This document shows, piece by piece, positions 17,386-25,638 of a stretch of 64,000 nucleotides of DNA. The position numbers and the translations under genes were made by a program. The notes beneath the pieces were generated by a model, which was not told the origin of the DNA, did no database searches, and worked only from the letters and a program-made list of their open reading frames with translations. Origin of the DNA: Granulosicoccus sp045110515 (GTDB lineage: Bacteria; Pseudomonadota; Gammaproteobacteria; Granulosicoccales; Granulosicoccaceae); contig JBGCGD010000051.1 of the NCBI GenBank assembly GCA_045110515.1, positions 1-64,000 of the forward strand. The letters are read 5' to 3'. Position 1 is the first letter of the stretch. Each line of letters opens with the position of its first letter.

Positions 17386-18578
17386 GCTGCATGCTCCGTC
17401 GCGCCGAGTGTCCAGATATCGTAGTCGCTATCTAGTACAGTTACAGGCTTGTGATCAGAATTAAGAATTTTTCTGTAGAAAAAAGCGACAACATCTTCGA
17501 TGTCTTCAGTATTGAGAACCTTTGTAATACCGCCAGTAAATACGATGCTATTCATTGCCAGTAGCTTGAGCGTGACATAAGCCGGGCGATAGTGAGACAT
17601 TTTGCATAACACCAAAAAGATCGCCAGTTGCATGAGTATCTTCGTGGCTTTTTCACTGTGTTCGTTGTAGATATTTTCTGTCACCTTGAGATGCATGAGT
17701 AGCTCGTAGGCATACTCATTATTCTCGGCCGTAAAAATCAGTGACTGCCTGGATTTATAAACGCCCAGCTTTTTAAACACGAGTCGATCATGGCCTTGCT
17801 CGGTCACGATGTTATCGCTGACCAGATCCTTAGAGTAATGGACATCGGTAGTTGCCCCTCCGATATCGAGCAATATGAAAGGGTCGGTCACCGAAAAAGA
17901 CGTGTGTATCAGTGGCAGTGATTTATTGACGACGAACGGTGTTGAATAAATCTGGTTGCCCGTCACTTCATACAGATCTTTGATATCTTCCTTACCCTCG
18001 ATATCTTGCTGATACAAATTCGTCAGGTAGTCTTTGAGGTGCCTTTCGACGATGTGCAGACGGTCATCGATAATGTTGGGCAGTATCTCTAAACGCTCAA
18101 CTGTTTTAGCTATCTCTGCCGCATCGTTTTTGTTACCCACATAAACGACATTAGAATAGTTCAGCTTGTCCAGATAGCTGGTTAAGCGTTCATCAAAAAC
18201 ACCGCCGTTTGAATCTATTCCACCCACGATAATAACCACATCGATAAGGTCGCTGGGAATGGAGTATTCCTCTATGTCCTGAAAGACGATAGAGTCAATA
18301 ACGTTAATGCCAGAGTTATACGCAATGTTGGTGGCGTATTTTAGTGAGTAAGAATGCGTTAAGCCGATAATAAGTGTGCTGAGGCCGCCGTTGGCTGACG
18401 AGCAAATATGAACGTTCTCAGGCTCGTAGTTTTGAACGATGTCACCACATTTGTGCATCAGATCATCAAGGATTCGTTTGTTGAAATCCCGAAAATGCTG
18501 CTCGATAGAATCAGCTGTGCTAACCTTGAAATAGGTGCTACCAATATCAACCAGCAGTTTATTGTTATTGGTACTCAC
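17376..18578 (-). CDS. glmL: Glutamate mutase accessory/reactivating protein GlmL (MutL), ASKHA fold
   Basis: This 400-residue member of the MutL/GlmL family is encoded with B12-dependent glutamate mutases and is thought to protect or reactivate the holoenzyme. It has the actin/Hsp70-like phosphate loops: LLVDIGSTYFKVS at about 8-20, VVIIVGGIDSNGG near 115, and FILLDIGGATTDVHYS near 235, followed by a C-terminal VFTGGITKVL. Family proteins are often about 450 residues, so this one is slightly short. Both ends overlap neighbouring genes (ATGA with glmE, 10 nt with the ligase), a tightly coupled operon. It is not the DNA mismatch repair MutL. Confidence 0.85.
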   Translation of the reverse strand: MSTNNNKLLVDIGSTYFKVSTADSIEQHFRDFNKRILDDLMHKCGDIVQNYEPENVHICSSANGGLSTLIIGLTHSYSLKYATNIAYNSGINVIDSIVFQDIEEYSIPSDLIDVVIIVGGIDSNGGVFDERLTSYLDKLNYSNVVYVGNKNDAAEIAKTVERLEILPNIIDDRLHIVERHLKDYLTNLYQQDIEGKEDIKDLYEVTGNQIYSTPFVVNKSLPLIHTSFSVTDPFILLDIGGATTDVHYSKDLVSDNIVTEQGHDRLVFKKLGVYKSRQSLIFTAENNEYAYELLMHLKVTENIYNEHSEKATKILMQLAIFLVLCKMSHYRPAYVTLKLLAMNSIVFTGGITKVLNTEDIEDVVAFFYRKILNSDHKPVTVLDSDYDIWTLGATEHAACQ

Positions 18579-19939
18579 TGCATTATTCCTATGTCGTGGA
18601 TGATGTCGTTAACAATACTGGTGGTGTCTTTGTTTAAATCACAACAAGACCGTTCGTATTCATAGCAGCGGTCTGGGATGGGCACACTTCCACGTTCAAT
18701 AATACGAATGTTTTTCTGTGCATCACGGATAGTAATCATCTTATTGTGATTGATGATATGCGGCGAAAAAGGTACATCGATGATGCCGTTCTTTATCGAG
18801 TTAAACACTTTTCGCCATAGAGTATCAGCCGGGTCATTGAACACAGCTTCCATAATCGCATGTACTTCAGCCGTTAGAATTTCTTCTTCCTGCTCATCGG
18901 TTATAGCGGGCAAGCCACCTAAGATATTCAATGTGTACTGTGTATTTGCAACGGTTTGAGCATTAGCTTCTTTAGTTGGAATACCCACCGCTTCTTCGCG
19001 AGTTTTGGTGATGATTTTGTCAGCACCCACCATGGAGGCGATGACCGTGGACATATTGATTAACTGGTCGGCAGAGTCACGGTTCATGGGGAACGCTCCC
19101 ATCCACTGGTGATACACCAAATGAATGCTGGCATCTTCACAACCGATTTGCGCCGCATAGTAGTCAGCCAGCTGGCGTGTCACCTTACCCGTCACAATGT
19201 CCTGAATCATGGACCCTTGCTGAGAGAACGACACTGAGAATGACTTGACGCCCTCTTCCAACGACAACAGCATTTCCAGCAGCTGGATAACGATGGTGAT
19301 AGATGGCGGCACAAGCGTGGCTGTCAAAGGACCAAATGATTCGCGATTAATCGGTTTGTTAAGTGTCGAGTAATCAGCACACACACGCTCGACATACTTC
19401 CAGTACAAAAATGCTTTATCGAGCGGGAAGTTTTTTGAGTACGGCAACAAATACGTAATGGGGCCGCCTTCAATTTCAAAGATGCCAGAGGCAATGGCTA
19501 TCTCGATCAGTAATCGCGCATCGGGGGTTCCGTGCCGCAAGCTTACCGGGTGATTAAAGTGCGTCATCATTTTGCGCGTACTGCGATAACCGTGATTGAC
19601 CAAGGGGTAGCCGTTGAGCATGTCCACTTCGTTGGCTTCACTTAAGCGCAGCATTTTTTTAGCGGTGGTGTAATCGTTTAGCCGCGTGTTTGAGTCAATG
19701 GTCAGCGGTAATACGTCTACATTGGCATCGACGAAGAATTCGTACAGGGCAAATTGCTTTTCATACGTTGGAAAACCTCCACGAGGCTGCACCAGCATTT
19801 TGCTTTTGTTAGCAAAGTGATGCGATATGAATAGCTTCTCGTCTGCACCCTTTACAAATTCACGCACTTCATCGAAGTCGAATGAATCTACGTTTTCGTT
19901 GCCGAGGATGATCTCGCGCTCTTCCTGTAACTGGCTCAT
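18575..19939 (-). CDS. glmE: Glutamate mutase epsilon (catalytic) subunit
   Basis: About 454 residues from the ATG at 19939, which overlaps the glmS stop as ATGA; a longer in-frame start at 20008 lies inside glmS and is unlikely. The family converts L-glutamate to (2S,3S)-3-methylaspartate by a coenzyme-B12 radical mechanism in a TIM barrel. Recognisable parts are LVQPRGGFPTYEKQ, LNGYPLVNHGYRSTRKM, VSLRHGTPDARLL and FEIEGGPITYLLPYSKNFPL; the Arg residues of PRGG and LRHGTPDAR and the Glu of EGG fit the substrate carboxylate and amine contacts of this family. C-terminal helices end YEYERSCCDLNKD. No methylaspartate ammonia-lyase follows, so this is not the classical fermentation operon. Confidence 0.88.
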   Translation of the reverse strand: MSQLQEEREIILGNENVDSFDFDEVREFVKGADEKLFISHHFANKSKMLVQPRGGFPTYEKQFALYEFFVDANVDVLPLTIDSNTRLNDYTTAKKMLRLSEANEVDMLNGYPLVNHGYRSTRKMMTHFNHPVSLRHGTPDARLLIEIAIASGIFEIEGGPITYLLPYSKNFPLDKAFLYWKYVERVCADYSTLNKPINRESFGPLTATLVPPSITIVIQLLEMLLSLEEGVKSFSVSFSQQGSMIQDIVTGKVTRQLADYYAAQIGCEDASIHLVYHQWMGAFPMNRDSADQLINMSTVIASMVGADKIITKTREEAVGIPTKEANAQTVANTQYTLNILGGLPAITDEQEEEILTAEVHAIMEAVFNDPADTLWRKVFNSIKNGIIDVPFSPHIINHNKMITIRDAQKNIRIIERGSVPIPDRCYEYERSCCDLNKDTTSIVNDIIHDIGIMQ

Positions 19940-20349
19940 GAGTGCTTTTGTTCCTGCATGTATTCCTCGAGCATGTCCAATCCCGTATTGAGATCGACCT
20001 GATGGCACACCAAATCGAAGCCGTAGTTTTTAAATCGCGTGACGATGTCTTCGGCATTACCGCTCCCGACGGTTAAGTTGCCACCAATCATCATGGTCAA
20101 TCCATCCAGACTTTTGTACTTCGCCTTTAACAGCTTCACTTCCCGACCCCAGCCTTCGGCCTCGCCGTTCAATGAAGAAATCAGCAAGATTTCAGCACCT
20201 GTTTCTACCGCCGCATCGAAGAATTCTTCCAGGTAGGTATTCACCCCCAGATTGAATACCTCGTAGCCCCGCGCTGTTAGCGAGAGGTCCATTAATCGGT
20301 TGGCAACAACGTGGATATCGTTGCCAATTACACCCGTTACGACTTTCAT
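19936..20349 (-). CDS. glmS: Glutamate mutase sigma subunit (cobalamin-binding)
   Basis: This 137-residue B12-binding Rossmann-like protein is the small subunit that carries adenosylcobalamin for GlmE (it is not glucosamine synthase). It has VTGVIGNDIHVVANRL, where the D.H..G motif is Asp11, His13 and Ala16: the base-off His ligand is kept but the Gly is replaced by Ala. It also has LLISSLNGEAEG (S58..L60) and MIGGNLTVG (Gly89-Gly90), which cradle the nucleotide tail. Length matches the family. It heads the operon glmS-glmE-glmL-ligase and diverges from an RraA-like gene across 128 bp with no visible cobalamin riboswitch. Confidence 0.88.
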   Translation of the reverse strand: MKVVTGVIGNDIHVVANRLMDLSLTARGYEVFNLGVNTYLEEFFDAAVETGAEILLISSLNGEAEGWGREVKLLKAKYKSLDGLTMMIGGNLTVGSGNAEDIVTRFKNYGFDLVCHQVDLNTGLDMLEEYMQEQKHS

Positions 20350-20477
20350 GTTTCACGTGCTCTGTATCCAGCCGGACATTCTACCAAAAGCACCCTGCGC
20401 ACAGGCGTCGAGATGATAGTATCTTTTGCTTTAAACCCTATTCATCGGGGCCTTGAGCCCTTAGCGGAGAACAAAGC

Positions 20478-20966
20478 ATGGCCGACTTTACGGCAGATTT
20501 TTGCGACACCTATCCCGAGAAAGTGGCTGTTTTGGGCCCTGGATATTCAAACTACGGTGGCGCGCCGATGTGCCAGGGCGAAGTGGTCACGATTAAGCTG
20601 GATCGCAACAACTCAGACTTGATCACACTCTTACGGGACGAGGACGGTCAAGGCAAGGTGGTCGTGGTGGATTCTGATGCAAGCTACTACGCGATCGTCG
20701 GCGAAAATCTCATGAAGTTCGCCCAGAAAAACGGCTACACCGGCATTATCGTCAACGGCTACATCCGCGATACTTTTCAGATAAAGGATATTCCAGTGGC
20801 GCTCTACGCGCTGGGTACTTGCTCCAGAAAGTACATTCCAGTGACATCCGGCACACGCGATCAAACGCTCTCGTTTGGCGGTGTTGAGTTTCGGCCTGGT
20901 GACTATGTCTACACAGATACCGACGGCGTCATCGTGACTGCCGAGCCTTTACCGTCACAAGACTAA
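20478..20966 (+). CDS. RraA-family protein (aldolase/ribonuclease-regulator-like)
   Basis: The 162-residue product has the length of E. coli RraA. It shows the family core VVVVDSDASYYAIVGENLMKFA (about 61-82) and GIIVNGYIRDT (about 89-99) with Arg97 and Asp98 in the RD pair used by HMG/CHA aldolases, and later VTSGTRDQTLSFGGVEFRPGDYVYTDTDGVIV. The middle region resembles RraA proper more than the larger aldolases. It sits 22 bp upstream of ligI and looks like the first gene of the protocatechuate pathway plus-strand block. A pathway role or an RNase E-regulating role are both possible; a true 4-carboxy-4-hydroxy-2-oxoadipate aldolase is encoded separately at 25638. Confidence 0.72.
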   Translation: MADFTADFCDTYPEKVAVLGPGYSNYGGAPMCQGEVVTIKLDRNNSDLITLLRDEDGQGKVVVVDSDASYYAIVGENLMKFAQKNGYTGIIVNGYIRDTFQIKDIPVALYALGTCSRKYIPVTSGTRDQTLSFGGVEFRPGDYVYTDTDGVIVTAEPLPSQD

Positions 20967-20988
20967 GCAATTCCTATAGGAGATCACT

Positions 20989-21870
20989 ATGCCCATGGAT
21001 CCTGACTGGATGGTTTGGCACAGAAATCCGCGCAAACCGAGCTATCAGCCACCGGAAGGTGCTGTCGATGCGCATTGCCATATTTTCGGCCCGGAAGAAC
21101 AATTTCCTTACGCGCCCGAGCGCAAGTACACACCGTGTACGGGCTCCAAAGATGATTTATTTGCGTTGAGAGATCACCTCGGGTTTTCTCGCAACGTCAT
21201 TGTTCAGGCATCTTGCCACGGAAGATATAACGAGGCCCTGATAGACGGCTTAAAAGCTGCCGGGGATTTGGCCCGTGGCATTGCCGTGGTGGACAACACC
21301 ATCAGCGAAGAAGAGCTGCAGCTGATGCACGAGGCCGGTGTTCGCGGTGTGCGTTTCAACTTTGTACGCCGCTTGGTTGATCCAAAGCCGCGCGAGCATT
21401 ACGAACAAATCATTGAAAAAATTGCACCGCTGGGCTGGCACATCATTGTGTATATCGAGGCCGCAGACTTTGCTGAGCAAGTGCCGTTTCTACAGAACCT
21501 GCCGGTTACCGTTGTGTTCGATCACATGGCTCGACCGGATGTGAGTAAGGGTGTTGATCATCCGGACTTTGAAGCGTTCGTTTCACTGATGGAAGATGAA
21601 AAATTCTGGACAAAAGTGTCCTGCCCGGAGAGGCTGACTAAACAAGGAGGCAGCCACGAAAACTATTCAGACGTGATTCCCTTTATGAAACGCCTTGTAG
21701 ATGCCTACCCTGATCGCGTTTTATGGGGAACAGACTGGCCTCACCCGAATATGAAGTCTCATGTACCTGACGACGGACAGCTGGTGGAGTTACTGCCGCT
21801 CATCGCTGACACGGAAGACAAACGGCTGAAGTTGCTTGTCCATAATCCTATGACGCTTTATTGGTCGTAG
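20989..21870 (+). CDS. ligI: 2-pyrone-4,6-dicarboxylate hydrolase (LigI)
   Basis: This 293-residue amidohydrolase-superfamily lactonase opens 2-pyrone-4,6-dicarboxylate to 4-oxalomesaconate in the protocatechuate 4,5-cleavage pathway. Active-site positions are clear: His29 and His31 in VDAHCHIFGP, His179 in VVFDHMARP and Asp249 in LWGTDWPHPN. As in characterised LigI, it should work without a divalent metal. A strong ribosome site (AGGAG) lies 7-8 bp before the ATG. It lies downstream of the RraA-like gene and ends 3 bp before the convergent GntR regulator gene. Confidence 0.9.
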   Translation: MPMDPDWMVWHRNPRKPSYQPPEGAVDAHCHIFGPEEQFPYAPERKYTPCTGSKDDLFALRDHLGFSRNVIVQASCHGRYNEALIDGLKAAGDLARGIAVVDNTISEEELQLMHEAGVRGVRFNFVRRLVDPKPREHYEQIIEKIAPLGWHIIVYIEAADFAEQVPFLQNLPVTVVFDHMARPDVSKGVDHPDFEAFVSLMEDEKFWTKVSCPERLTKQGGSHENYSDVIPFMKRLVDAYPDRVLWGTDWPHPNMKSHVPDDGQLVELLPLIADTEDKRLKLLVHNPMTLYWS

Positions 21871-21873
21871 TGC

Positions 21874-22569
21874 TTACCGATTGACCAGAGCCAGCTGAGG
21901 AGTTTTTCCTCTAGCACGAACAGCAGCGTGCACGTTTCCATGGGCTAAACGTGCATGCTCGGCCATAAGCGCAAATACTCGAGCACCCTCTCGACGTTCC
22001 AGCGCCGAGACAATCTGATGATGATGTTCCTGTCCAATCATGAGTGAAGCCCGAAATCGCTTCGCATCGCCTTTGGCCGTTGGGAACGCCGAAGGTCCGG
22101 CAAACGGCAAGCGATAGGAACGCTCTACCTCAGCGATGAGAATGGTGCTTTTTGATAGCGCTGTCAGTTGCCGGTGGAAATCTAAATTCAACTGATCGTA
22201 CTCATCGACCTGCCCGTTTTCTATCACTCGATCGAGCTCTGCGAGCAACGTGTACAAGGCATCGAGCTCCGCTTTGCTGACACCACGTTCGGCAGCTCGT
22301 TGCAAGGCTGCCCCTTCAAGCGTGCCGCGAAGGTCGATGGCATCGAATACCTCTTCCAACTCAAAACTTCGCACTGTAAAGCCTGACTTATCGCGAATGA
22401 GTAATCCTTCACCCTCAAGTTGGATAAGCGCTTCACCAATCGGTGTGCGGGAGATTCCCATGTCGTTAGCCAGGTGGGAAGCCCGGAGTTTAGTGCCACC
22501 GACAAGCTCGCCGGACACAAGCCGGCTGCGCAGTTGATATAACGCTGATTTCCAATGAAGTTCAGTCAT
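21874..22569 (-). CDS. GntR-family (FadR/FCD) regulator of the protocatechuate meta genes
   Basis: The 231-residue product has an N-terminal winged helix (LRSRLVSGELVGGTKLRASH then LANDMGISRTPIGEALIQLEGEGLL, about 12-60) and an all-helical FCD ligand domain (about 80-220) with the typical Asp/His set (RGTLEGAALQRAAER, NLDFHRQLTAL, EHHHQIVSALERR). It is transcribed away from ligA and between two blocks of the pathway genes, so it is the probable local regulator. The intergenic region toward ligA carries palindromic sites that fit a GntR operator. The effector is likely a pathway intermediate, by inference. Confidence 0.85.
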   Translation of the reverse strand: MTELHWKSALYQLRSRLVSGELVGGTKLRASHLANDMGISRTPIGEALIQLEGEGLLIRDKSGFTVRSFELEEVFDAIDLRGTLEGAALQRAAERGVSKAELDALYTLLAELDRVIENGQVDEYDQLNLDFHRQLTALSKSTILIAEVERSYRLPFAGPSAFPTAKGDAKRFRASLMIGQEHHHQIVSALERREGARVFALMAEHARLAHGNVHAAVRARGKTPQLALVNR

Positions 22570-22577
22570 ATTGACAC

Positions 22578-22642
22578 TTTTGCATGTAAATAAGGTAATT
22601 TAAACAGATGCAGAGCATATTTTAGCACTTTTGCATGCAAAA
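22578..22642. promoter_or_regulatory. Paired GntR operators upstream of ligA
   Basis: A perfect 14-bp palindrome TTTTGCATGCAAAA lies at 22629-22642, and a near copy CACTTTTGCATGTAAA at 22575-22590, both preceded by CAC. A weaker third relative (TTTTTCATACAAA) follows around 22646-22658. The copies are 51 bp apart centre to centre (about five helical turns), between the regulator start (22569) and ligA (22687). Confidence 0.65.
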
Positions 22643-22686
22643 CACATTTTTCATACAAAGTCGCCACCTCTCAAAGGTCTGATTCG

Positions 22687-23082
22687 ATGAGCGAAGAGAA
22701 AATCTACAACGATATTCCAGGGACGATAGTCTTTGACAGCGATCAAGCGGCAAGAGGCTATCACCTGAACCAATTTTGTATCAGCTTGCGCTTGGCACCC
22801 AATCGCGAGGCGTACAAAGCTGACCGCGAAGCGTACATCGATAAATTTCCGATGACAGCTGAGCAGCGTGAAGCCGCACTCAACCAAGAATGGAATCTCC
22901 TATTGGAGTTGGGCGGCAATATTTATTACACCTCCAAATTGGCGGCCTATCACGGCATCAACTTTCAGGAATTAGCCGGACTGATGACAGGCATGGGGTC
23001 AACGGACTACCGGGCCATGATGATCAACGGTGGTCGATCCGTTGAAAACAACCGATACAAAACTGAGTGGGAAGACAAGTAA
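22687..23082 (+). CDS. ligA: Protocatechuate 4,5-dioxygenase alpha (small) subunit
   Basis: This 131-residue helical subunit of the class III extradiol dioxygenase packs over the LigB active site. It has family-typical text IPGTIVFDSDQAARGYHLNQFC, FPMTAEQREAAL and TSKLAAYHGINFQELAGLMTGM. Length is close to that of Sphingobium LigA. Its TAA overlaps the ligB ATG (TAATG), which gives equal synthesis of the two subunits. It is the first gene of ligA-ligB-ligC-galB-ligK-galD. Confidence 0.92.
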   Translation: MSEEKIYNDIPGTIVFDSDQAARGYHLNQFCISLRLAPNREAYKADREAYIDKFPMTAEQREAALNQEWNLLLELGGNIYYTSKLAAYHGINFQELAGLMTGMGSTDYRAMMINGGRSVENNRYKTEWEDK

Positions 23083-23921
23083 TGGCACGAATTACATCAG
23101 GTGTCGCGTGTTCGCACGTACCGGCTTTAGGCGTTGCGTCAGACCAGGGACTCCACGGGGACGACTACTACAGCCCGATATTTAAAGGCTTTGAGTACTC
23201 TCGCGAGTGGATTGAGAAAGAAAAACCGGATGTCATCTTTTTGGTTTACAACGATCACTGCACCGTGTTCGACGCCCGTTTGATTCCTACCTTTGCCATT
23301 GGCTGTGCCACTGAATATCCACCGGCTGATGAAGGCTGGGGGCCGCGCCCGGTACCGGTTGTTAAAGGACATCAGGCTATGTCATCGCATATCGCGCAAT
23401 CCTTAATACTCGATTCGTTTGATATGACCATTATCAATGAAATGGAAGTGGATCATGGACTCACCGTGCCGCTGACTATGATGTTCGGCCAACCCGATGA
23501 ATGGCCTTGCCCGGTGGTGCCATTAGCCGTGAACGTGGTGCAATACCCGGCCCCTTTGGGAAGCCGCTGCTACGCCCTGGGTAAGTCTATTCGAAAAGCC
23601 ATTGAGTCCTACCCCGAAGATTTAAAAGTGTGTGTCTTTGGCACTGGCGGTATGAGTCACCAGCTACAACACGAACGCGCCGGACTTATCAATGCAGAAT
23701 GGGACGCTCGATTTATGGATCTGTTAGTCAATGATCCTGAGACCGGTTGTAATATCGAACACATCGAATACTTAAGAGAAGCAGGTTCAGAAGGTATTGA
23801 ACTGGTTATGTGGTACGTCATGCGTGGAGCCCTTAACGAAAACGTTGAGGAAGTTCATCGTTTCTATCACGTGCCTGCTTCTAACACTGCCGTCGGGCAT
23901 TTGATTCTGGAGAACCGATAA
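23082..23921 (+). CDS. ligB: Protocatechuate 4,5-dioxygenase beta (catalytic) subunit
   Basis: About 279 residues from the ATG at 23082. It is an extradiol dioxygenase (LigB fold) that uses Fe(II) to cleave protocatechuate between C4 and C5, giving 4-carboxy-2-hydroxymuconate-6-semialdehyde. Iron ligands fit His12 (ACSHVPALG) and His59 (VYNDHCTVF), with a glutamate near the C-terminus. The second-shell stretch VFGTGGMSHQLQHER is family-typical. An in-frame GTG 15 bp upstream lies inside ligA and is not needed. Confidence 0.93.
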   Translation: MARITSGVACSHVPALGVASDQGLHGDDYYSPIFKGFEYSREWIEKEKPDVIFLVYNDHCTVFDARLIPTFAIGCATEYPPADEGWGPRPVPVVKGHQAMSSHIAQSLILDSFDMTIINEMEVDHGLTVPLTMMFGQPDEWPCPVVPLAVNVVQYPAPLGSRCYALGKSIRKAIESYPEDLKVCVFGTGGMSHQLQHERAGLINAEWDARFMDLLVNDPETGCNIEHIEYLREAGSEGIELVMWYVMRGALNENVEEVHRFYHVPASNTAVGHLILENR

Positions 23922-23922
23922 T

Positions 23923-24879
23923 ATGATTAAGATAGGCGTTGCCGGTGCTTACGGTGCTTTTGGCTTAAAACATCTCGATGCACTTGCCAATATTGATGAT
24001 GTTCAAGTCACGTCAATATTCGGACCCAACAAAGACAAAATTGAAGCACTGGCATCGGAGCGAAAAATTGCCAATGCGTGTTCTGACTACGATGCATTTC
24101 TAGATCAAGATATTGACGCGGTCATACTCTCCACACCCACGCAACTACACTGCGCTCAATCTGTACAAGCTATGAGGGCCGGTAAGCATACGTTTTCTGA
24201 AATCCCAATGGCAGATAGCCTGGCCGATGCCGAGCAGATGAATGCCGTGCAAATAGAGACTGGCGTTATCGGCATGGTGGGTCACGTCAGACGCTTCAAC
24301 CCGTCACACCAATGGATTAAACAAAAAATAAATGCGGGTGAATTCAATATCCAGCAAATGGATGCGCAAACGTATTTTTTCCGCCGCACCAATACCAATG
24401 CCAAAGGTGAACCACGCAGCTGGACGGATCATTTGCTGTGGCATCACGCCTGCCACACTCTCGATCTTTTTATGTATCAGACCGGTGAGATTCCCAGCCA
24501 GGTTATGGGACTGCAAGGCCCTGCCCACCCGGAGCTTGGTATCGCTATGGACATGACCATCGGGTTGAAAACGCCTAGCGGCAAATTGTGCACCCTGTCT
24601 TTATCATTCAATAATGACGGCCCGCTAGGTTCTTTCTTTCGATACATCGGCGATAGCGGAACGTACATTGCCCGATACGACGACCTCTTTGACGGACGAG
24701 AAAACGCGATGGATCTCAGTCAGGTCGCGGTGTCAAACAACGGCATAGAATTAATTGATCGCGAATTTGTTTCTGCCATTAAAGAAGGACGCGAACCCAA
24801 CTCCAGTTTTGCACAAGGCTTAGCCGTTATGAAAGTCATGCAGGAATTGGAAGATCAGATGGGCGTACTTAAGGTATAA
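23923..24879 (+). CDS. ligC: 4-carboxy-2-hydroxymuconate-6-semialdehyde dehydrogenase
   Basis: This 318-residue GFO/IDH/MocA-type NAD(P)-dependent oxidoreductase oxidises the hemiacetal form of the ring-cleavage product to 2-pyrone-4,6-dicarboxylate, the substrate of LigI. The Rossmann motif GVAGAYGAFG is at residues 4-13. VILSTPTQLH, the catalytic-region EIPMADSLADA (EKP-equivalent) and HHACHTLDLFMYQTGE are all in family order. It starts 1 bp after the ligB stop. Length is typical of LigC. Confidence 0.9.
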   Translation: MIKIGVAGAYGAFGLKHLDALANIDDVQVTSIFGPNKDKIEALASERKIANACSDYDAFLDQDIDAVILSTPTQLHCAQSVQAMRAGKHTFSEIPMADSLADAEQMNAVQIETGVIGMVGHVRRFNPSHQWIKQKINAGEFNIQQMDAQTYFFRRTNTNAKGEPRSWTDHLLWHHACHTLDLFMYQTGEIPSQVMGLQGPAHPELGIAMDMTIGLKTPSGKLCTLSLSFNNDGPLGSFFRYIGDSGTYIARYDDLFDGRENAMDLSQVAVSNNGIELIDREFVSAIKEGREPNSSFAQGLAVMKVMQELEDQMGVLKV

Positions 24880-24906
24880 CGCCAACAACCTCACCGGAGA
24901 CTAACG

Positions 24907-25638
24907 ATGTCTGATAAAAAAACGGCCCTCGTCATATCTGCACATGCGGCAGACTTTGTTTGGCGTTGTGGCGGCGCTATTGCCCTGCATCAGAAACGTG
25001 GATTTGACGTGACGGTGGCATGCCTCTCTTATGGGGAGCGTGGTGAAAGTGCCCGGCTTTGGAAAGAAGGTAAAAGCCTGGACGAGGTTAAATCCATTCG
25101 CAAAAAAGAAGCTGAAAATGCGGCAAAAGCATTGAACGTTCACGATATTCAGTTCTTTGATATCGGCGACTACCCGCTGGTTTTAGAAAAAGAAGATAAA
25201 TTTAAACTGGTCGATTTGGTGAGAGCCGTGCAGCCGTCTTTCATGCTCAGTCACTCGCATTATGATCCGTACAATACCGATCACATGTACACCACTCAGG
25301 TGGCGATGGAAGTGAGAATGATTGCTCAGGCCTGGGGTCATAACCCTGGCGAAAAAGTATTGGGCGCACCGCAGTTGTATTTGTTTGAGCCACATCAGAC
25401 AGAGCAAATGGGCTGGAAGCCCGATACCTTTCTAGACATCAGCGAAGTATGGGATCAAAAGCGCGCAGCTATAGAGTGTATGGAAGGACAACATCATTTA
25501 TGGGACTTCTATACAAACGTTGCTGAAAACCGTGGCAATCATTTCCGTCGAAATTCCGGTGGGCAATCCGGAGGCCGCCCGGCTAAGTATGCAGAAGGTT
25601 TTCAGTCGGTTTATCCTCGCTGCGTGGACGAACTGTGA
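24907..25638 (+). CDS. galB: 4-oxalomesaconate hydratase, PIG-L/LmbE type (GalB)
   Basis: The 243-residue product is a zinc-dependent PIG-L-superfamily protein of the GalB branch, which hydrates 4-oxalomesaconate (enol form) to 4-carboxy-4-hydroxy-2-oxoadipate. Zinc-site motifs are SAHAADFVWRCGG (His13, Asp16; the common AHPDD is AHAAD here) and SHSHYDPYNTDHMYTT near residue 117. The Sphingobium pathway uses the unrelated amidohydrolase LigJ at this step; here the Pseudomonas gallate-type hydratase fills it. It has a GGAG ribosome site, and its stop overlaps the next start (TGATG). Confidence 0.87.
   Translation: MSDKKTALVISAHAADFVWRCGGAIALHQKRGFDVTVACLSYGERGESARLWKEGKSLDEVKSIRKKEAENAAKALNVHDIQFFDIGDYPLVLEKEDKFKLVDLVRAVQPSFMLSHSHYDPYNTDHMYTTQVAMEVRMIAQAWGHNPGEKVLGAPQLYLFEPHQTEQMGWKPDTFLDISEVWDQKRAAIECMEGQHHLWDFYTNVAENRGNHFRRNSGGQSGGRPAKYAEGFQSVYPRCVDEL

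Noticed and set aside
19940..20008. Longer start for glmE
   Set aside because: The extra 23 residues are glmS sequence read in another frame; the ATG at 19939 gives the usual ATGA coupling.
17376..20349. DNA repair mutS/mutL or glucosamine synthase glmS
   Set aside because: The shared names are misleading: the sequences have the B12-binding, TIM-barrel mutase and ASKHA features of glutamate mutase proteins.
20350..20477. Cobalamin riboswitch before glmS
   Set aside because: The divergent gap is only 128 bp and I could not find the conserved B12-box core; too short for a full element plus two promoters.
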